A DNA stretch of 64,000 nt from a bacterium (GTDB lineage: Bacteria; Actinomycetota; Acidimicrobiia; Spongiisociales; ZC4RG35): the NCBI GenBank assembly GCA_024638655.1, contig JAHEJW010000007.1, positions 42,862-106,861 on the forward strand, written 5' to 3'. Shown here piece by piece: positions 18,713 through 26,250 of the stretch. Every line of letters begins with the position of its first letter. Position 1 is the stretch's first letter. The translations under genes and the position numbers were made by a program. The notes under the pieces were generated by a model. That model did no database searches, was not told where the DNA came from, and worked only from the letters and a program-made list of their open reading frames with translations.

Positions 18713-18759
18713 TGGACTGTTAATCCATTGGTTGTAGGTTCGAGTCCTACCCGCGGAGC
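18713..18759 (+). repeat. tRNA-Asn 3'-end direct repeat, copy 3 (exact)
   Basis: 47 bp identical to 15899-15945, from TGGACTGTTAATCC in the anticodon stem through GGAGC. Identity stops abruptly on both sides, as expected for an att core. Confidence 0.95.
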
Positions 18760-19511
18760 CCCGGTCTTGGTCGACATCCGTTGGTGATTCGCTGAAACCG
18801 AGCTCCGAACATTTGTTCTCTGTGAGCCGATGTGTAGCAAGTGTGTAGTCGCGAGTCGGCCTGAGGGATTGCCGCGATAATTGCCAACCCAAGCCCACTC
18901 ACCTCTTGGCGCATCCCTTCCCGCTTCGTGAATCTGCCTCTGCGTACAGCGAAGGAGCGGACTTGGACCCCGTAGGACAGATTGTTACAGCCCGAGTGAG
19001 GGAGCGAGGCACCCGGTGCTGCGCTCTCGCGGGTACGGAAATCCTCGATTCTGAGGATCCAAACCGGACGTTCGTACACGCGACAATGCCCCTTGATACG
19101 GTTTCAACTATGCATCCGATGTGGCTCTGTTCAGGTGCCCAAAGTTCCTGCACTTTTTCCGGAGAGGACCGAATACCCCATTACTAAGCCGTCTGCCAGC
19201 CGCCATATGCGCTATCGCGGCCTATCCGGTCAGCACCGAACGCGACTCTCCGAGGTGCTGACGAGACAGTCCGCGATCAGAAAGACTGCGGTAGCGCAGA
19301 ATGCCGGATATCGGGTGGGTCGTTCGGTCGATTTCGGGCTTGGTGGCCGCATTATGCGCAGTGAGTACTGCGCCGCAGACAACTGTGTAGAGGTGACCGG
19401 CCGGGCCTCCCTCGTTTGTGTCCTGGTTGGTCGTCGCCAGGAACGTCCAGCGCAGGCCGCTGTTGGGCCAGGCTACGATCTGCTCCATCGTCGCTGCCGA
19501 GGAGGCATTCT
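18760..19511. other. Gene-poor 0.75 kb at the start of array module 3
   Basis: Only short or overlapping reading frames without ribosome-binding sites or recognisable domains are present. Two TGTGTAG heptamers 11 bp apart occur at 18831 and 18842 and another at 19384. I see no RNA gene here. Confidence 0.5.
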
Positions 19512-20792
19512 CTGGATCATTTCGATGTTGTGGTCATCGGCGGTGGGCAGGCCGGTCTGGGCGTCGGCTATTACCTGCGAGCAGCTAGGAGCAAGTTCGT
19601 CATTTTCGAGCGCGGCCGGGTCGGTGAGACCTGGCGCGCCCAGCGTTGGGATTCGTTTTCGGTCAACACGCCCAACTGGGCGAATGCCCTGCCGGGCGAC
19701 CCGTACGAAGGTGACAAACCCGACGGTTTCTATCACCGAGACGAGCTCGTCGAATACTTCGAGCAATACGCCGGTAAGTTCGACCTTCCGGTGACTGAGG
19801 GAGTAACTGTGAGAGCGGTCGATGCCGACGGCGACGTCTTTCGTGTCACCTATGAAGTTGCGGGTGCGGTCGAAACCGTTACGGCTGCGAACGTTGTGGT
19901 TGCATCCGGGATAATGCAGGCGCCCAAGATCCCGGCGATTCGGGAGCGGTTCCCTGAGTGGCTCCACCAGTTACATGCGTCTGAATATCGGTCTTCGGAG
20001 GATCTGCCGCCGGGAGCGGTCGTCGTTATCGGAGGGGGCCAGTCGGGCTGTCAGATTTCGATGGACCTGATTCATGCGGGCCGAGACGTCTACCTTTGCA
20101 CCAGCAAGGTGGGACGTCTCCGTCGAAGGTATCGACAACGTGACGTAGTGGAGTGGGGCGAAGACATGGGGTTCTGGGATGTTGCTGTCGAAGAGCTGTC
20201 GGATCCGGCGATCCAATTTGCCGCTCAGCCGCAAGTGTCTGGGGTGGGACGGTATGGGAGCACCCTCAGCCTCCAGTCCATGGCCCGTGACGGAGTGCAT
20301 CTCATGGGACGCCTCAGCAATGTGGAAGATGGTGTGCTGAAAACCGACGACTCGCTTGCAGAGCACGTCGCCTTCGCCGACGAGCGTTCAGCGGAGTTCA
20401 CCAGAATGATCGAGGATTGGATCAGCTCCAACGGCATAAGCGCGGCGCCCGTCGAGGAAGATCCCAACGACGAGCCCGCCAGCGAAGAAGTCGCCGGGTT
20501 TGGCACCACCACCCTCGACCTCGAGAAAGCAGGTGTCGGATCAGTCATATGGTGCACCGGATTCACCGCCGACTTCGACTGGATCCACGCTCCCTTAACG
20601 GACGAAAATGGGCAACCCGTACATGAGAGGGGAGTCTCTCCCATACCCGGGATCTATTTCCTCGGCTTTCCGTGGCTGCACTCCCGCAAGTCTGGGATCA
20701 TCCACGGCGTCGGCGAAGACGCCCGCTTCATCGCCGAAGCCATCGCTTCTAGGACCGCACCAACAGGAAGCAGTGTGGAACCCGCGACCTAA
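19512..20792 (+). CDS. FAD/NAD(P)-dependent monooxygenase-like flavoprotein
   Basis: Flavoprotein of about 426 residues related to CzcO/Baeyer-Villiger and flavin-containing monooxygenases. FAD-binding Rossmann motif VVVIGGGQAGLGVGYYL lies at the N-terminus; RVGETWRAQRWDSF follows as in FMO-like proteins; a second dinucleotide motif VVVIGGGQSGCQIS lies near residue 172. IWCTGFTADF and the C-terminal GIYFLGFPWLHSRKSGIIHGVGEDA complete the fold. The start is unclear: a good AGGAGG (19500-19505) lies 6 nt before a CTG at 19512, exactly at the family N-terminus, while an upstream GTG/ATG frame adds unrelated residues. Main gene of array module 3; substrate unknown. Confidence 0.85.
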   Translation: MDHFDVVVIGGGQAGLGVGYYLRAARSKFVIFERGRVGETWRAQRWDSFSVNTPNWANALPGDPYEGDKPDGFYHRDELVEYFEQYAGKFDLPVTEGVTVRAVDADGDVFRVTYEVAGAVETVTAANVVVASGIMQAPKIPAIRERFPEWLHQLHASEYRSSEDLPPGAVVVIGGGQSGCQISMDLIHAGRDVYLCTSKVGRLRRRYRQRDVVEWGEDMGFWDVAVEELSDPAIQFAAQPQVSGVGRYGSTLSLQSMARDGVHLMGRLSNVEDGVLKTDDSLAEHVAFADERSAEFTRMIEDWISSNGISAAPVEEDPNDEPASEEVAGFGTTTLDLEKAGVGSVIWCTGFTADFDWIHAPLTDENGQPVHERGVSPIPGIYFLGFPWLHSRKSGIIHGVGEDARFIAEAIASRTAPTGSSVEPAT

Positions 20793-20913
20793 CGCAGATC
20801 AACCGGGCCCGGGCGATAACGAACATTTCTCAGGGTGCGCGTGAACGTGCCGTTATGAGCGGCTCTGGAACACGGAAGTACCGTTGGCGTTTCTACGGTC
20901 GTGTTGCGGACGT

Positions 20914-21267
20914 CTAGGGAGTTGCCACGACACTTACCTCGCCTGCTCCGAAGACCACTGGTACGCCACCCGTCCACGGTGCCGTGACCTCCCATCGCCA
21001 TTCGTAGTCGCCCGCCGAAACGTTCTCGAAGACTACGTACCGATGGTTGTAGAGAAGCTTGCCAAACAGGGGACTCACGTTGTCCTTCATCTTCCCGACA
21101 GTCACCTCGACCTCGTCTAGCGGTCCGCCGAGTGGTCCCCAATACACGTGATCCACGATCGCCTCCAGGTCTGCTATCCCATCGGTTCGAGAAATACCCT
21201 CGTCCTTGTAGAAGGAGAAGAAGAAGATCCCACCTAGGAATTGATCATCAGTTGTGAAGACGTGAGG
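20914..21267 (-). pseudogene. 5'-truncated hypothetical ORF ending at array repeat copy 4
   Basis: A coding-like frame ends with TAG at 20914. A GTG at 21156 would give 80 residues (DEVEVTVGKMKDNVSPLFGK, YEWRWEVTAPWTGGVPVVFG), but the same frame stays open further upstream through FLGGIFFFSFYKDEGISRTD right into the tRNA-derived repeat, with no ATG or GTG in between. This suggests a gene that lost its 5' end at the repeat junction. No family recognised. Whether the GTG form is expressed is unknown. Confidence 0.5.
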
Positions 21268-21294
21268 TGTAGGTTCGAGTCCTACCCGCGGAGC
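21268..21294 (+). repeat. tRNA-Asn 3'-end direct repeat, copy 4 (short)
   Basis: 27 bp identical to the T arm and 3' acceptor of tRNA-Asn, ending GGAGC. The anticodon-stem part present in the other copies is absent, consistent with a deletion or an imperfect junction here. Confidence 0.9.
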
Positions 21295-21436
21295 CCAGAT
21301 TCATCCGACATCGCCTTGCGACATCGCCGAGCTTCCGACTTGAAACACGCGTCCATCTGTAACCATCAGAGCCGGCTCATGATCGAGGCGCCCTTGTTCG
21401 GGCCCAGCGCATATCGCCGGTGATGGAGCGGGTGCC

Positions 21437-22300
21437 CTAGTTGCTTGCGAGCAACTCGTCGAGCATGGTTGGGAAGTTCTGCCATAGCGACAGGTGGCCT
21501 TCGCCTGCGTAGAGGTGGGCTGCCGCTCTTGGAATGTTGTCAGCGAGCCACCTGCCGTGGGAGAAGGGATTGAAGAGGTCTTCTGATCCGTGCCAGATCA
21601 TTGTTGGTATCGCGATCTCATCGAGTTCGAAACCCCACGGGCTGACGAAGGCGAGGTCGTCGTCGAGCCAGCCGTCGACTCCGTTCCGTAGAGCTTCTTG
21701 AATCCCGGCTATGGCGTCTTCACCGAATTCGTCGGTGAGGGCTGAGCGGTCGACGTCGGGAAGCATCGATGAGAAGGCCTGCATGAGCTGGTCGACGGTC
21801 ACATCCAGAAGCTGTTCTCGTTCTGCTTCTAGATAGAGGCGGAGGCTTTCCTCACCGTTGAGCGCAGCAGAGTATTCGGCAACGTTGTCTTCTCCCATGC
21901 CTGCCAGGAAGTCCAAGCCCTCTGCTTCATATGGTCCGTGGCTGGCAACGACCAACGCCGCCGAGGCGGCGTCGAGCCGGGCAGCACAAGCAAGCGAATG
22001 CGGTCCTCCACTCGACCCGCCTCCGACCACGCATGAATCCACGCGAAGGCCTGCCAGGACTTCGGCTGTGTCGGAGACAACGTCGACGACCTTCCGGCCT
22101 GGTTGACGGGTGGAATCCCCATAGCCGGGCCGTGACCATGCCACAACACGCATCCCTCGGTCGTGGGCCGGCTTCAAGACCGACCTGTCGTTGACCGCGG
22201 AGCCCGGTGTGCCGTGGAAGAAGACCAGCACGGGCCCGTCCTCAGGTCCAGATGTGCGGACATCCAGACGCCTACCGTCGCTCAGTTTGAAGCTGTCCAC
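21437..22300 (-). CDS. Alpha/beta hydrolase
   Basis: Serine hydrolase of 287 residues. The oxyanion region FFHGTPGSAVND (near 28), nucleophile elbow GGGSSGGPHSL (Ser near 97), acid GSEDLFNPFSHG and catalytic His in GEGHLSLW (near 270) are all visible. Substrate unknown; the family includes epoxide hydrolases, esterases and haloperoxidase-like enzymes. GTG start at 22300. It is divergent from the oxidoreductase gene with only 28 bp between start codons. Part of array module 4. Confidence 0.88.
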   Translation of the reverse strand: MDSFKLSDGRRLDVRTSGPEDGPVLVFFHGTPGSAVNDRSVLKPAHDRGMRVVAWSRPGYGDSTRQPGRKVVDVVSDTAEVLAGLRVDSCVVGGGSSGGPHSLACAARLDAASAALVVASHGPYEAEGLDFLAGMGEDNVAEYSAALNGEESLRLYLEAEREQLLDVTVDQLMQAFSSMLPDVDRSALTDEFGEDAIAGIQEALRNGVDGWLDDDLAFVSPWGFELDEIAIPTMIWHGSEDLFNPFSHGRWLADNIPRAAAHLYAGEGHLSLWQNFPTMLDELLASN

Positions 22301-22328
22301 AGGCCCGGGACGCTAGCTTCGCTGATCG

Positions 22329-23267
22329 ATGACATTACGAGTGGCGGTTGTCGGAACTGGGGTCATGGGTCGTCGGATGCTCGGCGAGATGGAGCGACAC
22401 CCAGATGTCGAGCCCGTATGGGCGTGGGACAACAACCCGGCGGTTCGTGCAGCCACTGCATCCGAACACCCCGAGCTTGTCTTTGTTGAGGAGATTTTCA
22501 ACCAGCCTGCCGACATGTTCTACATAGCGACGCCGCCCGCAACACACATCCCACTAGCCCGCAACGCAACAGGCGCCGTCCTCTGCGAAAAGCCCCTGGC
22601 CATCGACGTGACCGAAGCGCGGAAGCTGGTAGCCGGGATCGACATCCCTAATGCCGTGAACTTCCCCTTTGCAACGCAGCCCATCATCGACACCCTGGAG
22701 GAGGAGATCAGACAAGGACGCCACGGCCAGGCGCAGCGCCTCGATATTCGGCTGTTCTTCAACACCTGGCCCCGCAAATGGCAGCAAGAGGCTGCGTCGT
22801 GGCTCGCCAAACCAGAGCAAGGCGGCTTCATCCGAGAAGTCTTCTCACATTTCGCCTACCTGACCGACCGGCTGGTCGGATCCCTCCAACTCTTGGAAGC
22901 ATCGGTGCACCGCGGACCAGCAGGCACAGAATCGACTGTTCGCGCCCGGCTCCTAGCTGGAGATACCCCAGTGTTGCTCACCGGGGACGTCGGAGGTCGC
23001 GCACCGGACTACAACGAATGGACCCTTTACGGCAGTCAGGCTTCATACCGTCTGCACGACTGGAACAAGCTCACGATCGGCACCGACGAGCGATGGGACG
23101 AGCATCCCCCAGACCCACCACCAACCGACGGCCTCCATCGACAGCTCGACGCGGTCATCCAGATGGTCAACGGCCAACCGCATCAGCTTCCCACCTTCAA
23201 CGATGCACTACGCATCCAAGAAGTCGTGGAGGCAATCCTCGGCTATCAAGCGCACGATCACCTTTAG
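22329..23267 (+). CDS. Gfo/Idh/MocA-family oxidoreductase
   Basis: NAD(P)-dependent oxidoreductase of 312 residues. The N-terminal Rossmann fold has VAVVGTGVMGRRML, and the family signature CEKPLAIDVTEA (Lys of EKP) lies near residue 94, after FYIATPPATHIPLA. The C-terminal alpha/beta domain follows. Usual substrates are sugars, inositols or similar polyols. The ATG at 22329 sits 28 bp from the divergent hydrolase start. Array module 4; it ends 198 bp before repeat copy 5. Confidence 0.9.
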   Translation: MTLRVAVVGTGVMGRRMLGEMERHPDVEPVWAWDNNPAVRAATASEHPELVFVEEIFNQPADMFYIATPPATHIPLARNATGAVLCEKPLAIDVTEARKLVAGIDIPNAVNFPFATQPIIDTLEEEIRQGRHGQAQRLDIRLFFNTWPRKWQQEAASWLAKPEQGGFIREVFSHFAYLTDRLVGSLQLLEASVHRGPAGTESTVRARLLAGDTPVLLTGDVGGRAPDYNEWTLYGSQASYRLHDWNKLTIGTDERWDEHPPDPPPTDGLHRQLDAVIQMVNGQPHQLPTFNDALRIQEVVEAILGYQAHDHL

Positions 23268-23741
23268 TCGATCGACAAGAAGCCCGACACTCCAAACCGC
23301 ACGTAACGGCACATGTCCAGCTGCAATCCCGTGGGATGGACCCGTGGCCAAGTGTGTAGCCGTACCAGGCCCCGCTGCACGACACGGGACGGCACGGGGG
23401 CTCAGCCTCCGCGGACAGAAACACACGTCACAGCAACGCATAGGACTGTACGGATGTCCGCTACAGGACTGTTGATCCATTGGTTGTAGGTTCGAGTCCT
23501 ACCCGCGGAGCATCAGTACGGGAATACTCATTCGAGTTCGCTGTCCGCATAGGACTGCGTTTCTTACATGGCCCTCGAGTCATCCAAGAGCGGTTGGCCG
23601 TTGACCGACGGCCAGATCAGTGGACACGGCCGATAAGAACGCCGGGGTGGGATTCGCTTTGCAGCCACATGTCAATTGGATCGCAAAGCAGGGCAACGAG
23701 GAAGACTGAGACGAGAAAAGCCAAACCTACCGATCCGCTTG
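23268..23741. other. Gene-less segment holding repeat copy 5 and the array end
   Basis: No supported gene on either strand. It contains tRNA-Asn repeat copy 5 (23466-23511) and one TGTGTAG heptamer at 23353. The 230 bp after the repeat lead into the 3' end of the WbdD-like gene. Confidence 0.5.
23466..23511 (+). repeat. tRNA-Asn 3'-end direct repeat, copy 5
   Basis: 46 bp matching tRNA-Asn from GGACT to GGAGC with one change in the anticodon loop (GTTGAT instead of GTTAAT). This is the last copy seen and marks the distal end of the array. Confidence 0.94.
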
Positions 23742-25619
23742 TCAACGATCCCGTTTGAATATAGACCGAGCTCGACGTAGTGGTTGGGTCAATCGCCAGC
23801 TCTTGCTTCCCTTAACCAGATTGAGATCTGCAGTGAGCTGCCTGATCTCGTCCAGCAGCGCTCCTTCAGCTTCTTCGTAGGCCTCGACTCTTTGTGCAAG
23901 CTGGCGTGCGACCTCGTTAACCCGGATTTCGGCCCTCTGATACTCAGATGTCACGGCGTCCAATCGGGTTTCCAGCTCGTCGCGTTCTGCAATCGCAGCA
24001 TCTGTCTGGGCAGACAGATCGGAGCATTGAGACGTGAGAACCTTTACCTGGTCGGCGAGATCCTCTCTGAGGCGAGCATGTTCGCGCTGCAGTTGTTGGA
24101 GAGAGGAAGAGATCTCGTCGCTGTTTGCCAGTGCTTCATCTCGTTGCTCCTCGACGGCTGCGAGCCAGTTCCAGGCAAGTGGGACTCGGGGCCAACTGGA
24201 TGAACCGGTATCCGTCAAATCACGCCATCGGTCGTAGACATCAGCAATGACTCTTTCGTCTCTCGGGTGTGCAAGCAAATACCCGACGAGCGCAATCACG
24301 CGGGGCGGAAGTACCGCCTTCCCGATGCGCGAAGACCTTGGCAACCTCAGACCCGTCTGATCGGAAGAAGCCCCCCAGAGTGCCGTCAGGAACGTGAGTA
24401 CAGAGAAGTACCCGTCTCCGGGCCATGCGGTGTCGCTTGGCGTGTCGACGACCGAGCCATAGTCGATCAAATGAGCCTGACCCAGTGAAGAGTCCCACAA
24501 CACATTCCAGAGGCGCAAATCCTCGTGGTACAAACCTTGCTCCTCCAGCGTCGCCAGGGCCTCGAGAACCTGACCAGTGACATCCACGCGATCTCTCTCG
24601 TCGAGAAACTCAGCGACTTCGTCAAGTCTGTCGCCCGGCTTGAGACCCTGCACAAGCACAGATTCGTCGACACCTTCGGCGTACTCTATGAGGCGAGGAG
24701 CATCGACCTCAGTGTCGGCGAGGACTTCCAGCACATGGGCACAGCGCCTCGATTCAGCCCTCCGTTCGTTGATCACGCGATCCAAAACTGCGTCGTTGTA
24801 TCGGGCAGTGATCATCGCGACCCCATCGTCGAGAAAGAAGTATCTCTTGGCCCCCAGCGCCACACCCTGGGCCGCGAGATGTGGTTCTTCGAACCATGAT
24901 CGGATGTTGTGCATGGTGTTGGCGACCAAGGCCAGATCGCGGCTGCAATACAGGGTAGGGCGCCGAACATCGGAGAGGTGGGTTGCGGTTCGGCCGACTA
25001 CACGAATGAACGGATAGGCCTGCAGCGTGATCCTTGGGTCCTTGGGAAGCGCCTCAGCCCAATACACCGGCTCTGAAGCCAGGGCCATCTCGAACACTCC
25101 GTGCGGGATTGTGTTCGCGAGTCTGGTGGCAAGATCGACTGCGGTTGAGTGGCCGTCTCTATAGGCCACGTGGTGGAGCACCGAATACCCCAACACCAGG
25201 TCAAAGCCATGCAAATCGACGAGCTCCGCAACGTTGGCTACATCCCCCTCGATGAATTTCACGTCCAAGTGGGGATGAAGATCTGCGATCGCATCGGCAA
25301 CCGCGATGTTCTGCGCGAGGTAGTCGAGGCCGATGACCCGATGTCTTCTCTCGGCTAAGAGGAAGTCGATATAGCCCTGGGCCGACCCGAGGTCCAACAC
25401 CCGAAGCGGGCGTCCAAAGTAGGCGGCAAGAGCATCGGTGATCTCAAGGAGGCGGTCAACGCGCGCCGAATCCTCATGCCTGGAACTGACCAGATCTGGT
25501 CGGCCGTAGATTGGCTGATAGACCTCTGGAAGCTCGCCAATCAGCTTGTCCAGCGTCATCCCCCGGTCACGCATATGCCCATGGGCTTTGCCGCGGTCTG
25601 TTGCTTCCTGGGAACTCAC
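23742..25619 (-). CDS. WbdD-like methyltransferase-kinase fusion with C-terminal coiled coil
   Basis: A 625-residue protein with three parts. Residues 70-270 are a class I methyltransferase (VLDLGSAQGYIDFLLAE, EGDVANV, LVLGYSVLHHVAY). Residues 290-470 are a protein-kinase-like domain with catalytic loop YHEDLRLWNVLW (H365, D367, N372) and metal site HLIDYGS (D386). Residues about 490-600 are a heptad-rich coiled coil, ending in a basic tail KGSKSWRLTQPLRRARSIF common in glycan-assembly proteins. This order matches WbdD, which caps O9a polymannan by phosphorylation and methylation and sets chain length. Start could be GTG 25619 or ATG 25571. No glycosyltransferase neighbours are seen, so the glycan target is inferred. 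Confidence 0.78.
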   Translation of the reverse strand: MSSQEATDRGKAHGHMRDRGMTLDKLIGELPEVYQPIYGRPDLVSSRHEDSARVDRLLEITDALAAYFGRPLRVLDLGSAQGYIDFLLAERRHRVIGLDYLAQNIAVADAIADLHPHLDVKFIEGDVANVAELVDLHGFDLVLGYSVLHHVAYRDGHSTAVDLATRLANTIPHGVFEMALASEPVYWAEALPKDPRITLQAYPFIRVVGRTATHLSDVRRPTLYCSRDLALVANTMHNIRSWFEEPHLAAQGVALGAKRYFFLDDGVAMITARYNDAVLDRVINERRAESRRCAHVLEVLADTEVDAPRLIEYAEGVDESVLVQGLKPGDRLDEVAEFLDERDRVDVTGQVLEALATLEEQGLYHEDLRLWNVLWDSSLGQAHLIDYGSVVDTPSDTAWPGDGYFSVLTFLTALWGASSDQTGLRLPRSSRIGKAVLPPRVIALVGYLLAHPRDERVIADVYDRWRDLTDTGSSSWPRVPLAWNWLAAVEEQRDEALANSDEISSSLQQLQREHARLREDLADQVKVLTSQCSDLSAQTDAAIAERDELETRLDAVTSEYQRAEIRVNEVARQLAQRVEAYEEAEGALLDEIRQLTADLNLVKGSKSWRLTQPLRRARSIFKRDR

Positions 25620-26250
25620 GTCTGGGCCTCTGGACTGGGCGGCGTATCACCGATTGTCATCGGAAGGCGAGATTAGGCCTTCGGCATTGCCGCGTGAAGG
25701 ACTCCCGCCGCACGATACGGCGTCGCTTCGTAAAGGGGAACCCCCGGGTGCCAATGCCTGGATGGTATTGAGCGCCGCAAGTTCAATCGTCACTAGGAGT
25801 CCTCTGATGTGAGCTCAGCGGCGAGAGCGGCCGCGCTCCATGCACCACTCGGAGAAGACTCGAAGATCAGACTCGCACGCTCTGAGTATCGCCTGCGATC
25901 GAGACGCCTGAGATCCGTCGCCTTTGCGTGAAGATTCTCTATACCCGCGCTCTGTAACTCGGGCCGGGGGGAGGGGGGAGGACAAATCGATCCTCGAATC
26001 TCGCGGCGCCGCAATGCCTCTTCTCATGCCCCCGAGGTTCGAGCTCCACCCTCAGAGCCAGGCCAGCTCACTCGCACACGTGGAGAGGTCGTTGACCAAC
26101 GCTGTCGCAGTACATATATTCACGCGCATCGGCTCGGGAGACGGTGGGGGACAAGCAAACCCCGGCGTTGTCATCGCCTTCCCGACCTGCTGAAGGTGTG
26201 GTTCGTCGACCGGTGGCCGCAGCCCCGGTCTATGTGGATGGTGGGCGATT
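25620..26250. other. Gene-less 0.63 kb before the adenylate cyclase
   Basis: Several short frames occur on both strands but none has a ribosome-binding site or a recognisable domain. A G-rich run (25961-25980) is the only compositional feature. It probably holds the divergent promoters of the WbdD-like and cyclase genes; I could not assign boxes. Confidence 0.45.

Larger units (their letters stand above)
15899..23511 (+). mobile_element. tRNA-Asn-anchored array of four modules bounded by direct repeats of the tRNA 3' end
   Basis: Five direct copies of the tRNA-Asn 3' half lie at 15899-15945 (intact gene), 17483-17527, 18713-18759, 21268-21294 and 23466-23511. All end at GGAGC or GAGC just past the acceptor, and the full-length ones begin at the 5' arm of the anticodon stem, as in tyrosine-integrase att sites. 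They delimit modules of about 1.6, 1.2, 2.5 and 2.2 kb, each with one or two genes unrelated to the flanking chromosome. No integrase, excisionase, plasmid or phage gene is visible inside. The repeats are seen directly; site-specific integration is inferred. Confidence 0.75.

Noticed and set aside
15883..18840. Minus-strand short ORFs with a GLEPTTNGLT-like sequence over the tRNA repeats
   Set aside because: They are translations of the antisense of tRNA-Asn and recur wherever the repeat occurs; no ribosome-binding site or conserved extension.
19093..19794. A 233-residue plus-strand frame overlapping the start of the monooxygenase gene
   Set aside because: It reads the Rossmann region in the wrong frame and has no recognisable domain or ribosome-binding site.
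15899..23511. Regularly repeated 46-bp units suggesting a CRISPR array
   Set aside because: The spacers are 1.2-2.5 kb and contain genes, and the repeat is the 3' half of tRNA-Asn.
25961..25980. G-rich run as a G-quadruplex or regulatory element
   Set aside because: Only three separate runs of three or more G are clear, and no gene start or terminator is placed by it.
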